In this document: positions 1 through 9,871 of the stretch, in pieces
How the letters are laid out: each line of letters opens with the position of its first letter
How positions within the stretch are numbered: the first letter of the stretch is position 1
NCBI GenBank assembly: GCA_030765065.1
Contig: CM060975.1
Location: forward strand, 161,482,993 to 161,546,992
Direction: 5' to 3'
DNA length: 64,000 nt
Source: Deroplatys truncata
Taxonomy: Eukaryota > Arthropoda > Insecta > Mantodea > Mantidae
Notes under the pieces: generated by a model
What the model was told of the DNA's origin: nothing
The model's input: only the letters and a program-made list of their open reading frames with translations
The model's database searches: none
Position numbers and translations under genes: made by a program

Positions 1-575
1 TTATTCCTCAACTGAAATTATTGCAGAGAAGAAACTGCTAACCATTTTTCACGTACACTGCAAATTTTCGTTTACTTCTTTATTTGGGAAGATCTGGATT
101 TCTGACTGCCTTTTTGATTCTGAGTCATACTGGTGTATCCAGCCTTCATCATCTGTGATGATGCCATACACAAGAGCAGCTCCCACTGTCAAAACGACAA
201 ACCATTACCTGTCACCGTTACAACCTTCTCCCCTTTTGCTCCTATGTTATGTTGTAAGACACTCGGTTACATCTAAGCTTCTGCACAGAGAAGTATTTTT
301 GTTAGATTACGGAGACCTGTAGCAAATGAATTTTTAAGGATTCTTTATTTTGCGATAAGTCACTTCAGATCAGCTTTTACCAGGGCTTCCACACGAGCTG
401 TGTTTTCTTCAATCACGACTGTTGCTGGATGCCCTGTGTGTTCCTCATCTTATAGAGCTGTTTTTCCTCATCTAAACATCTAAATCTGCAAACCAGTATT
501 GAAATGTGACATGTGTAGGAGTAGAGTTTGGAAAAGCTCTTTGTAACATTCTCAAGCATTCTTGTTGGTTGAGAC
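1..575 (-). pseudogene. Mariner-type transposase fragment, cut by window edge
   Basis: This is a decayed Tc1/mariner-superfamily transposase read on the minus strand; the rest lies left of base 1. Three collinear pieces in different frames support the call. A segment near 560-500 (AFPNSTPTHV) resembles the N-terminal DNA-binding region. Then VIEENTARVEALVKADLK (about 416-363) matches the linker between the helix-turn-helix and the catalytic domain. Finally VYGIITDDEGWIHQYD (about 172-125) matches the first catalytic-aspartate block of mariners (usual pattern TGDExWI). The aspartate is present. Frameshifts and in-frame stops separate the pieces, and a KMVSSFF segment at the left edge fits the next conserved block. 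The order is that of the family, so this is a real relic. It is not a functional gene. No terminal inverted repeat was found on the right. Confidence 0.7.
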
Positions 576-1321
576 CATGCTTCTAATCATCAAAGCATAA
601 AATTAATCCTGTGACAACTCTATTCCAAAACAGCAGCTAATAGCCAATGCATAGCAACCATTAATGCTTTGCTGCAGCTACAACAGTGAGAGCTGTGCAC
701 AATCTAATGTAATATCTACAGCAAAAACATACTCTTTCCAGTGTTGCCAATAGTAAACTTGTAACTCTTATATTTGTTTGCAGTCCAGAAATTAAATAAT
801 GACCCTCACACATGCACACGAACGCACACGCGTGCGCACACACTCACTCACTCTCACTCTCTCACACTCTCTATATATAGTTTTATTATTCACATTGTTT
901 AATTTTAAAGCATGGTTATTGCGTTATAAAGAATAGTTACAGTGCTTTCTTATACTTAAAGCTATAAAGACAAAATTTATGACTTGGTATAACTTTTACA
1001 TACACAAATTGAAATATTTATTACTCTAGCTGCACTTAACTTATTCACTCTACATCTTATTGTTCTCTCATGTTCAATGTACTTTTGTATTGTGTAATAA
1101 AATGTCACGATTACCTTGCATACTACATTTGACACGTATTTATTTCACCTGTTATAAGTGGTGAATGAATCTAAATCTGAATAAAAATTGCCTACGAGGC
1201 ATTCCACATCAAACCGGACAAATTCAAAGAAAGTTTGACCATCATTTGTGCCATTTTTATTCCAATAAATGTTTGAAAATATATACATAGATATGTTTTT
1301 ATGTTTTAAAAATGTAGTTAC
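576..1321. other. No gene seen; mixed (CA)/(CT) low-complexity tract
   Basis: No coding similarity or terminal repeats were recognised here. Bases about 785-875 form a degenerate dinucleotide tract, first CA/CG-rich and then CT-rich, ending in a short TATATA run. The rest is ordinary AT-rich sequence. Confidence 0.5.
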
Positions 1322-1483
1322 TACAGGGTGAGCCAAAACACTCCGAACCACCTGCGCTGTGTTTTTCCTGTCTGCGCCCTTGGCGCTTGTTGCTGTCTGC
1401 CACTATCATAGAAAGGTGTGAATGAAACCATACAACATTTTTAAAACTACTTTTAAAGGCTTTACTTACCAACTTTAGGAAAG

Positions 1484-1801
1484 GAAATGCTGAAACTGGC
1501 CACCTTCGTCCATACATTTTTGGCACTTCTTTAGGAAACTATCCATCATGGAATTTTTGGGGGGTCGACCAATGTCGTCTAATGTTTCTTCGGTAAGAAC
1601 CGAATGCCATCTTTTAGATTCTTAGTCTGAACACTTCCTGTGGCCTGAAATTTAAAGTTCATGGATTTTTGTACGGCCTGGAACTTTTACACCTGGAAAT
1701 CTTTCTGCAAATCGTACTTTCACTTGGCGAGCTGATCGAGTTAACACATACAAATCATAAATAAATAAACGCTGTGCAGTAGAAAACATATACTGAGCCA
1801 T
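1484..1801 (-). pseudogene. Internally deleted Tc3-like transposase (N-terminus joined to C-terminus)
   Basis: On the minus strand a start codon at 1801-1799 opens a frame beginning MAQYMFSTAQRLFIYDLYV and continuing RQVKVRFAERFPGVKVPGRT. This is the helix-turn-helix N-terminus of a widespread Tc1/Tc3-like (DDE_3 type) transposase family. After a frameshift, ATGSVQTKNLKDG follows in the expected place. The whole catalytic middle is missing. The sequence then jumps to the family C-terminus, MDSFLKKCQKCMDEGGQF, ending QHFLS and a stop near 1484. Normal length is roughly 340 residues; only about 100 remain. The same gene 3' end recurs in inverted orientation at 2010-2192. Non-functional, but the identification is firm because both ends match and are in order. 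Confidence 0.75.
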
Positions 1802-2009
1802 AATATACTTTGTGACTAAGCACAGGACGAAATAATGAATAACTCGTAATAACTGAACTACATCACATCACCGTCAACTCAAAACTGCACTTCACATGCG
1901 CAGCAAAACCACAACAGCATGACTTCGTTTATAGCAGCAGTGCGTTATCATGTTTGTTATATTTCCACATGCCCATTGGAAAAACACCACGCAGCCGGTA
2001 ATATTTTTA

Positions 2010-2192
2010 TAAAATACTCCTCCGGGGTAACTTAAAACATAAAGTATACAAGACAAACCCACACACCCTGGAAGAATTAAAACAAAATATCCGCCAGGAA
2101 ATTTCTCACTGTGAACTACGGCGAGTGATGGATAGTTTACTAAAGCGGTGCTTAAAAATGTATGGACAACGATGGTGGCCAGTTTCAGCATC
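2010..2192 (+). pseudogene. C-terminal fragment of the same Tc3-like transposase, inverted
   Basis: Read on the plus strand, LKHKVYKTNPHTLEELKQN (about 2035-2090) and then IRQEISHCELRRVMDSLLKR match the last 60 or so residues of the family whose N-terminus lies at 1801 on the other strand. No catalytic residues are included. Small indels break the frame beyond 2150, where the second copy of the terminal QHFL-type end would lie. It forms the right arm of the fold-back element. Confidence 0.7.
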
Positions 2193-2356
2193 TCCTTTCG
2201 TAAAGTTGGTAAGTAAAGCCTTTAAAAGTAGTTTTAAAAATGTTTTATGGTTTCATCCATGCCTTTCTATGATAGCGGCAGATGGCAACGAGCGCCGAGG
2301 CCGCAGACAGAAAAAACACAGCGCAGGCGGTTCGGAGTCTTTTGGCTCGCTCTGTA

Positions 2357-2740
2357 TTACAGTTATTCAAAATCAAAATTTACTATGTGTGCATTCATCA
2401 ATATATAAAAATGGATTTATCTGCTCTCCTAAGTACATTATTCAGCAAATTTCAACTTTGAAAATTGTACAGAAATGAAACTGTGATTATCCATAAATTG
2501 ATCATGCTGAATCCAAAAAGGTGAAGAATTTTTTTGCAGCACCCTCAGATTTTGATTTCTTATTTTTATAACATTTCAGAAAATTTTGAATGCTGATTAT
2601 TTAAACATGAATAAATATTATGAGCATTATAGTTATTAATACTGGAAATGAACACCTCATATAAATTTATGTAAATGGCTATCTCACATTTACATAGTAA
2701 AAGAGTGGATTTGCTGGGAAATACTTTATCTCTTTATGTT
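2357..2740. other. No gene seen
   Basis: AT-rich spacer between the fold-back transposon and the decayed protein-family copy. I see no terminal repeats, RNA-gene boxes or coding similarity. Confidence 0.4.
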
Positions 2741-4385
2741 TTCTAGTATCCTCTTTATAGGAACGAGCAGTAATCACCCATCATGGATGGATCCCACTTC
2801 CCTTTATAATGATGTTCCGTTTGCAAAATGTCCTGATGTTAGTATTCCCCTTGTTCATCACTCACCTCACCCAAGTTTTGAGGAAACAAATCGAAGTGAG
2901 AATGCAGAAAGTGAATTTTGAGAGATATCCTACATCCTAAATTCTTGTAATTTTGAAGGAGCTTCTGCACTAGTTCTTCCCTACTTTCTTCCTTCTTGTT
3001 GCCGAGGAACCCATTTTAAGTGATTCCCATGCTGCAAGCTCATTTGGAGTTCACCATTCTAAAAAATTTGGTTAAGCATCACTTTTTTAATCTGAGGTCC
3101 AATGAATATTCCTTTTTTTAATTTTTCATCAGTCAGGCAAGAGAATATTCTTTGCAGGTACTTGAACCCCTCACCCCTTTTGTGCATAGCCTTCACAAAG
3201 TCTTTCATCAGCCCCAAATTAAACTAAGGTTTAAATTTTATGTTAGGTTGCCCAGTACTGAATTCTTTTTTTGACCATTCCTATGTAGTGTTGTTGAATA
3301 TCATGGCTGTCCAAATGACATAGATAACAAGGGTATTTAATGACTCTGCTCTGCATTCCTAACAGAAGATCAATAACTTTAAGATCCCTGTAAATATGCC
3401 AATTGTGGTTCTCATGTAATGGCTTCAAGAATATGACACATATTCTCATATATAATGTCTTCAAGAATATGACACATGTTTTTGGAGGTTTCCTTCACTG
3501 CTACACAGTGTGCTACAGATTTGGATGGAGGTTTATTGCCATTGTATAACAAACTGACCTTTAAACTAATTTTAGAAGCATGTATAAATAAGTGCCAGTC
3601 TTCAGCATTGTGTGCAATATTCAGTTTTGACATCAGTGTATTTATATCGCTGCATACACAAGCTCCAGAATCTGTAACTATGAAATAAGGTAATAAATTC
3701 TTATTTCAATTTCTAAATCCTAATATCCTAGTATCTTTATACAATACCTTCCATTCTTGAAGATGAGATCCTAGCTACTCAGCGAGGTGTTTAGTAAGTA
3801 CAAATCAGGTACCAGATTGTTGAGTTCCATCTGTGTTATTAAATGTGGTTTTATTCTTCCTCTTGTGGAATATAAGTGCAGTCCCTTGATGAGGCGGCTT
3901 GCATGTAATCAGATGACATTTTGTCAAATTCTGATTATTCTTGTGCCATGTAGAAGATGGAATGGGAACAGGTAAATTCTCTCTATGGGGTATTGGGTTT
4001 ATAGTCGATGAGAGATTACGATACTGAATGACACTCCTATTTCTTGAGGAAAATCCAGTTATATTAATTAAACAAAAATAACAGTCATCTTCTGTTTTGT
4101 TTGTTTGTTTGTTCATACCACACCATTGACACACCAAAAGGTGGTGATCTTTCTTGCCCTTTAACCACTTAGTCAGTCTAGCATTACATCTCGTACAAGT
4201 TACATAAGGCGCCCGGCACGATTCTGGTTCCCAAGAACCAGAATTTTTATTTCTGTTGAAATAAAATCTATAGGCTGTCTTGAGAACTTGAGAAATTTGC
4301 CGTTCTGAGATTTCAGACAGAACTTGCTGCACACATAGCAAAACATGTTTGGAGAATTTTTACAACTACGCCTTTGTTTCTTCAT
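2741..4385 (-). pseudogene. Long decayed copy of a multi-copy invertebrate protein family (transposon-like, function unknown)
   Basis: A 1.65-kb intronless minus-strand relic that can be followed almost end to end through several frameshifts. From the N-terminus it shows MKKQRRSCKNSPNMFCYVC (4385 down), then LKTAYRFYFNRNKNSGSWEP and TCTRCNARLTKWLKGKK, a second cysteine pair DDCYFCLINITGFSSRNRS with NPIPHRENLPVP, then HNAEDWHLFIHASKISLK, WHIYRDLKVIDLLLGMQS with YPCYLCHLDSHD, GEGFKYLQRIFSCLTDEKLK and GIFIGPQIKKVM, ISLKIHFLHSHFDLFP, LGEVSDEQGE, and KWDPSMMGDYC near 2775. From memory these blocks, in this order, belong to a family present in many copies in hemipteran, hydra, arachnid and cephalopod genomes. 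Its abundance suggests a mobile element, but I know of no proven activity. The 178-residue open stretch at 3805-4341 is one intact piece of it, not a separate gene. Confidence 0.75.
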
Positions 4386-6480
4386 AATCTCAACGGAACA
4401 ACTCGATGCATTCATGTGCATTCCACCCAAAAAAAGCAAACTTCAGATGAATGCCTTATTTACATTACCAGTTACTCTTTTATTTTTCCACATGTCTACA
4501 GATAACACAATTCTTATCTTATCTCAAGTGAAGATACTCTTGCTGTAATGAATGGAAGCTAAAGAAGCGCTGTATGTATATATGGCTATTTATAAAATTG
4601 CATTCCTTAATTATTAAAAAATCTGACATGCTGGAAAAAATCTGATTACATATTCATGATCAGTGTATCGAATTTGGTTTTAATATTCAGTTTTGCTGTA
4701 CAAAAAACCTTGAATATTGTTATCAGATGCAATTAAACTTCAGCATAGTTACAAGGTTATAAAACATGTTTTTTCATAGCATTTAAGATAACATAAATAT
4801 TAAAAGAGTTTATTTTTTCCAATAAAGTATTTTTAAAATGTATTTCACATTCATTTTTTGAATTTTGAAACAGCTCACAGTATCCCTTGCTTTTTAAACA
4901 ACACATGTGCCAAATTTCAGGACGGGACACACATAAATAGGTAATTATAAACTTATTTATAACAGCACTTATTTTAACAAATTGGAAACACAGGTCAGCT
5001 AAAGCTTGCAAGCTACTAAACAATTCAAAGAGAGATGCATTCCCCATCCCCTAAATTATATCACTGCTATTGTTACCTGAACATCGCTGGATTCAGCGTC
5101 TGCAATAATGAAATTTTCTTATATCACTTGTCACAAACTCTTAAGATTGTATGAATCCTGGATGTGTTTTATATTCAGTTTGTTTAGCAGTGTTGAAATA
5201 ATATGCCTTAATTGTTGTTTCTTGTACCTATGGCCTTGATTATTTACATTAAAAGGGTTAGACTGATAAGTTGGGATGTGTTGTGTCACTCATTTTAATT
5301 AGTTTAAATACTAGCTGCACAAATCAAAAACAAAATTCTTCTGATGCAGAGCTGTGGCAATGTTGCCATTCACTGCTAGTACAAGACCTTTGCTATCTTC
5401 CGAACGAATGACAAAATGGCAGCAAACTGAAAACAATAAATATTATGCTTTCTTCCTCGTAGGCAATTAAATAAAGAAGCATGATAAGCATTTTTATTAA
5501 TAATGGAATGAGAGGATAGAATAGGCTTCCAGGGAGATATTGATGAGGTGCTGTGTCAGCTGGCATTGATTAATACTTGTAAAAGTGGTATACTGTGTCC
5601 AACTGAAAACTTCATCTGAGCTAAGCTGAAATCGCAGGGTAGCTATTTGGGCATTTATTTAAAATATTTTTGCTTCATTTATTATTGTCTCAACATCCAT
5701 AAAGATTATTAAATGGAGATCATTCTGGTATTTTAAAATTGGAATTAAATTAATGTGAACTGTATGAAAACTTTTTTTATTTTAATAATTGCAATGTAAT
5801 GTGTAGTAAATAGATGTTTTAACAAAAAGGAATATATATCATGAAAGCATAATTTTTAAGCTTTAAAATAAAATTTGCGTCAACTTCATATAACAAATAT
5901 GTTGTAAGAAACGAGCATTTGTATATATTAGTGTGCGTGTTCTTTCCACAATTTTGATGTTGTGGAAATTCCAAAATAATGAAGTTTGGCCAAAACAAAA
6001 GTACAGGGGTATGTTTAATGTACCTATAAAAGGCATACAAAAAGTACAATAAAGTTTGAAAAACCTAAGGTCAGTTAATCCAATTTGATGTGGAATGACT
6101 CCTATGTGACCTTGTATACTGTTCTGACAGTGTTTCCTTTTCAATTAAGCAAATGTTTTAAGGGTTTCAAAAGTTCAAACAATTGCTTCATCATAATTCA
6201 TAACAGTAGCTGTTTATCATTTATTTTGATTCACACTCATAACAACAGCTCTTCAAACTTATTCCGGCATATTAGAGATAACAATGCTGTCTATTTTGCA
6301 TTTGTGTAATAATACCACTCTCACTTCAGACTTAACAGCTAATAGAGATTTGTGAGATATTGAGATTATTGACAAAGCAAAGAAAAATTACTGATTTTCA
6401 GTAATTTTTTTGTAAAGAAATTGAAAAGCTGATATTTTGATAGCCTGTTAGGTAAATGTACTCTAATGTTGTTTCTTTTG
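4386..6480. other. No gene seen
   Basis: About 2.1 kb of AT-rich sequence in which I recognise no coding similarity, terminal repeats, tRNA boxes or microsatellites of note. Short open frames here are all under 100 codons and have no recognisable motifs. Confidence 0.4.
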
Positions 6481-6487
6481 CTTACAG

Positions 6488-6536
6488 GAAAGTGTATACC
6501 TATGTTGCTTGAAAACATGAACTTGACATTCAAAAG
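6488..6536 (+). other. Candidate 49-bp internal exon (weak)
   Basis: A T-rich tract ending in TTTTGCTTACAG is followed by 49 bases and then by AAAAG/GTGAGC, so both splice signals are close to consensus. One frame is open throughout and reads KCIPMLLENMNLTFK. I do not recognise the peptide, and no neighbouring exon was found that continues it. Such acceptor-donor pairs also arise by chance in AT-rich DNA. It is listed because the paired signals are better than elsewhere in the window. Confidence 0.25.
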
Positions 6537-6574
6537 GTGAGCAAAATCAAATTCTTACTGAAATACTGAGTGTG

Positions 6575-6800
6575 ATAAGCTCATTGTGGCATGGTGGTCA
6601 GTGCTGCTGCCTTAGCATCAAAAGGGCTTGGGTTGAGTTCCTGGCAGGGACAATGGATTTTCCAGTTGTGGAATCCGGGGTTCAAAACTGGGTGCATCTA
6701 TTTCATGTACACCTGTAGACAAAAAGTGAGCAGGCTCTAAAAGCTCTGCAGCCAATTCAATGGGTATATTTGCACATAGCCTTCAGCTTCATTCTGCCTT
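6575..6800 (+). repeat. Old tRNA-headed SINE remnant
   Basis: TGGCATGGTGGTCAGTGC near 6588 resembles a tRNA A box, and GGGTTGAGTTCC near 6630 resembles a B box at the right spacing. The following text (GACAATGGATTTTCC and onward) has the body layout of the better preserved SINEs at 24141 and 47697. Highly diverged, with unclear ends. Confidence 0.4.
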
Positions 6801-7132
6801 TAAGTCACATTGAGGTTTCATTGTCATATGTACATCCATGGTTACAAACAGGTATTAAACAGTGATAAAACTACTGAGGTTCAAATGCCACTCAGAAGTA
6901 CTTCCCTAGATAAATACAGTTTTTATTACGACAGAATAGCCTTATCTCCAATAGTATATTTGATTCTAAAGGATTATGCCCACACACAAGCAGGTTCTGA
7001 TTAGTTTCCAAAATAAACAGTGATGATTAAATTAAGCTTTAATGTTTAAGCATGAATATTTTATCATTCTTTTAAAAAGAATATATGGCATTGTACACTA
7101 AATATTAGTTTTTACTTGAAAATAAAATTAAA
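6801..7132. other. No gene seen
   Basis: Unassigned AT-rich sequence with no recognisable coding, repeat-end or RNA-gene signal. Confidence 0.35.
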
Positions 7133-7205
7133 GTATAAAGAGGATTCGAACCTAGATAATTTTAGTCAGACACTAGTTGACTTGCCCAATTTTGCAGATA
7201 GCTTT
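7133..7205 (-). repeat. tRNA-like sequence, probably a SINE head
   Basis: On the minus strand a perfect B box GGTTCGAATCC (around 7143-7153) follows an A-box-like TGGGCAAGTCAACTAGTG at about tRNA spacing. The stems do not pair well enough for a working tRNA, so I read it as a SINE head or tRNA pseudogene. Confidence 0.4.
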
Positions 7206-7547
7206 TTAAACCTCAGATTATTTAATTGATGTCAATTACCTCCACATATTCAAGTTCTAGAAATGATGTATAGTCTGTGGTGGTGAAACAATTATCGAAA
7301 TGGTTAAGTAAATTTTTATTGCAATATATGAAAGTTTAAATTCTGTACCTTCTCTTTGGTCCTAATTAACAAAGGCTGCTCTGTTTTCATATAATATAAG
7401 AATTGCCTAACATTAATATACAATGAAATAGTGATGAAAGTAATGAATATGAAGTTTCTGCTCACCCAGGCCACCATAGCACATAATTTAACCTTGGGAA
7501 AAAGAATCATCATAGTCATTATAAAATGATTCACTAATTTCTGATGT

Positions 7548-8280
7548 TAGGCTGGACACACTTTCATTCCTATATAGGTAGGGAAGGAGGGAAAATAATG
7601 TTAAGGGTTTTTTGGAAAGAAGCTAGGCAGAGGTTTGAAGATATAGAGATACAAAATTCATTTAGTAGCATCAGGAAGAAAAGTTCCCTGGAATCATATA
7701 TATTAATAAAAAATGTATGGGCTAGAGAACAGTATGTGGATAACTCAAATAAGGAACAAAGAGAAAGTATAGCCTGGGTACTAGCAGGTGTATGGAGACT
7801 AATAGGAATGAGAAATGGGTTCCCACAGAACCAGTGTCCAATATGTGCGGAAAGAGAAGATTTACAACATATCGTTTTTGATTGTAAAGGTACACAGCAA
7901 TGGAGAAAGCAAGCTATAAATAGGAAATGGTTAAAACTAGACAGGAAAGTAGCCTTAAGAAAGATTTTTAACAAGGATAGTAAAAAGGTAGGAGAGTACC
8001 TGTCCAAAGTAAAAAAGAAATGGTTATGGACAATAAAAAGAGATGTGAATTAATTTCATGATGAGATGGTAAGATATGCAATTATATTAACATTATCATT
8101 ATTATTAGTATTATTAGATTATTATTTTGGTATTACTATTATTATTATTATAATATTATTATTATCATCATCATTGTTTATGTTATAATTAAAGAAAGTA
8201 ATATGTGTAGAATATGGCAAGATAACAGCTTGGGCTGATGTATAGCCATATTCTAAGGAAGATTGCTAGCACAAATAAAT
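7548..8280 (+). mobile_element. 5'-truncated LINE, 3' end with A/T-rich tail
   Basis: The block begins abruptly at about 7548 and contains the last part of a LINE open reading frame, an untranslated region with TTA/ATT-rich repeats (about 8090-8180), and an AAATAAATAAATA-type tail near 8272-8285. 5' truncation and an A-rich 3' tail are standard for target-primed insertions. The coding part is described separately. Confidence 0.65.
7580..8053 (+). pseudogene. C-terminal domain of a LINE polyprotein (I-like/R1-like group)
   Basis: An uninterrupted frame of about 155 codons ending at the TAA at 8051-8053. It carries a C-terminal zinc-binding motif, CPICAEREDLQHIVFDC near residue 100, followed by KGTQQWRKQAINRKW. 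Cys-Cys-His-Cys knuckles after the reverse transcriptase are known in I, R1 and related clades. Upstream is a basic helical segment (EARQRFEDIEIQ, WAREQYVDNSNKEQRESIAW). No reverse transcriptase or endonuclease remains. A related but different knuckle (CPLCG) ends the minus-strand LINE at 11231-11479. The open frame suggests a fairly recent insertion, though the fragment cannot be functional alone. The upstream ATG at 7544 probably lies in flanking DNA, so it is not used as a start. Confidence 0.65.
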
Positions 8281-8319
8281 AAATATAGGTAAGGTAATGT
8301 AATTTATTTCATCTCTTCC

Positions 8320-8356
8320 AATTGAGGCATTGCGTCAGAGATAGTCATAAGCCACA
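8320..8356. repeat. Left terminal inverted repeat of the 8320-9864 element
   Basis: Matches the reverse complement of 9828-9864 over 37 bases with C/T differences at two positions. Confidence 0.75.
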
Positions 8357-8679
8357 AAATCACAATTTTACAGGAAAACGTTTTAAACCTTTGAAGAAAT
8401 CCTAAAATCAGAATAGTCTAAAACATGGCACAATGTTAAGACATTATATTCTCTTATATTTTATGAAACATTTTACACAAGAAAATGTTATTTTATCTAG
8501 TCCATTTTTTTATTATTTATGTAAAAATGTTAAAAGCATGTAAGTAATTTTAGTTGTGGCTTATGACTTTCTCCTGGAAGTACACAATTATTGGATTTTC
8601 AATGCTTTATTAGTTTCTTTTCATCTAATATCATAAGAATAAAGTATAAGTACTAAAAATTGTTCATCATTTCTTCCTA

Positions 8680-9660
8680 ATTAACATCTTCAACCTCCAA
8701 GCCCGTCTCATTATCAGCTACAAGGACACGAAAGAATGTCTGATTTACCATTGGGACATAATCCATTAGCGACAGTACATCCTGGAGTTTCTTTTTGCTT
8801 ATTTTCAAGGTTTCGTTGTATTTTTTGGGCAAACTGAATGATTTGGAAGGGGCAGATCTGCCTTTTCTACGAACAGAAACTTCATAACAGCATCCTTGAC
8901 TATAGTACTGAGAAAGCTGGAAGTTGCTATTATTCTCTTCAAACTTGAAGCTCACAGCATCTGCAAAATGAATGGGTCCGTTATTGTACACTGCCTTTTT
9001 CACTATGTAAGAATGCAGACTTTCCACATCCTTGAAATCTTCTCTCTGCATCGACAATAAAAGATACTTTAACAGAGGATTTATCATAACAGTTCTTTGA
9101 CATGTACATTTTTGTCCCATGGTGACAGCTTCAATTTTCTTTTTGGTTTTATCTGAAACATAAGACCTTCTTTCATTTCTCCTCCTTTTGCATTTTGATC
9201 TATACCATGATTACTTTACTGCATTTCTCTTCCTTGATTTTGCGGTTTTACAAGGGCTCACTTCATTACTTCTAGATTTTTGTGTCAACTGAAAAAATTA
9301 CAACAGAGATAATCATAAGCCACATATAGCATGCTGTAGTAACTTAAATATTTTAATATCTGCAATAATATATAATGCACAAAGGTAAAAATATAACTGA
9401 AGTTGATTTTGTTTACTATATATTTTATGTTATTGGTAATAAAAAGCACAATATTTTCCTAAGAGAAAACCTATGCTATAAAGTTTACCATTCAGGAATG
9501 TTTACTTCTCTTACCTGTTAATTTTCTGAGTCAGATTTAGAGGAGAATCCATTAGAAGTTAAATCACTTTCATCTTCATCACTTTCTACAGATATCTCTG
9601 CAAGTTTATCATTCTTCCCAGGCGGAAAATCAAGTTTTCTTTTCACTGGCACCATAATGT
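8680..9660 (-). pseudogene. Transposon-borne gene remnant in two exons, transposase-like
   Basis: Minus-strand exon 1 contains a basic-acidic stretch, MVPVKRKLDFPPGKNDKLAE, then a Ser/Asp/Glu-rich segment (VESDEDESDLTSNGFSSK), and stops at TAA six bases before CAG/GTAAGAG (donor about 9516). An acceptor, TTGTAATTTTTTCAG, lies at about 9291-9305. Exon 2 then reads SRKRNAVK, a stop, SKCKRRRNERRSYVSDKTKKK, MGQKCTCQRTVM, and a long open stretch to 8680 that ends LKISKKKLQDVLSLMDYVPM and NETGLEVEDVN. From memory, 'RRSYVSDKTKKK...CxC' is an N-terminal motif, and a 'LpisKkKkxDLlsLxxxIPxxyhxFF' pattern a C-terminal motif, of multi-copy transposon-like proteins in invertebrates. The central catalytic part would then be deleted. 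The family assignment is uncertain; the coding nature of exon 2 (over 140 open codons) is more secure. Confidence 0.5.
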
Positions 9661-9827
9661 GTGTCTTGTGATTATGTCTCAGGGAAAATATGAAGTCAAA
9701 GAATGAAGGAGAGAACACCACCACCTTGTAATTCTGAATACAGCTGGCAGATGGCAGCAAGTTATGACTTTAGAGACATCTGTTGGTGGAATATAGAATT
9801 TTAGCAAAATGTTGATTTGTCTTAAAG

Positions 9828-9864
9828 TGTGGCTTGTGACTATCTCTGGCGCAATGCCTCAATT
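9828..9864. repeat. Right terminal inverted repeat of the 8320-9864 element
   Basis: Reads GTGGCTTGTGACTATCTC then TGGCGCAATGCCTCAATT. It is the inverted partner of 8320-8356. The mariner at 9872 begins after only five more bases and its TA duplication. Confidence 0.75.
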
Positions 9865-9871
9865 ACAAATA

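Larger units (their letters stand above)
1324..2354. mobile_element. Fold-back Tc1/Tc3-like DNA transposon
   Basis: A 1,031-bp element flanked by TA at 1322-1323 and at 2355-2356, the target duplication of Tc1/mariner elements. The outer ends are inverted copies: CAGGGTGAGCCAAAAC on the left, and the complement of CAGAGCGAGCCAAAAG on the right. The inverted similarity continues inward for about 225 bp on each side (1324-1546 against 2128-2354). This is long for the superfamily, and both arms carry the same transposase 3' end and 3' untranslated region. The element therefore looks like two 3' halves joined head to head around a partly deleted middle. Confidence 0.75.
8320..9864. mobile_element. 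DNA transposon with 37-bp terminal inverted repeats, family not recognised
   Basis: The left end (8320-8356) starts AATTGAGGCATTGCG and runs through AGAGATAGTCATAAGCCACA. The right end (9828-9864) is its inverted copy with two differences visible. The element is 1,545 bp. AATT at both extreme ends is palindromic, so it could be a 4-bp target duplication outside a GAGGCATTGCG terminus, or part of the terminus itself. Partial copies of the subterminal word (CATAAGCCACA / GTGGCTTATGAC) recur inside at about 8555-8567 and 9313-9325, as expected for transposase-binding sites. Inside are two minus-strand coding remnants with a splice-like gap between them. Confidence 0.7.

Noticed and set aside
1892-2191. 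Minus-strand frame of 99 codons within the fold-back element
   Set aside because: It runs antisense to the transposase C-terminal fragment and across the head-to-head junction, with no recognisable motif.
3805-4341. The longest open frame of the window (178 codons) as a stand-alone host gene
   Set aside because: Upstream and downstream frames on the same strand continue the same protein family through frameshifts, so it is one piece of a longer pseudogene.
7570-8007. Minus-strand frame of 145 codons
   Set aside because: It is antisense to the plus-strand LINE C-terminal domain, which has a clear zinc-binding motif.
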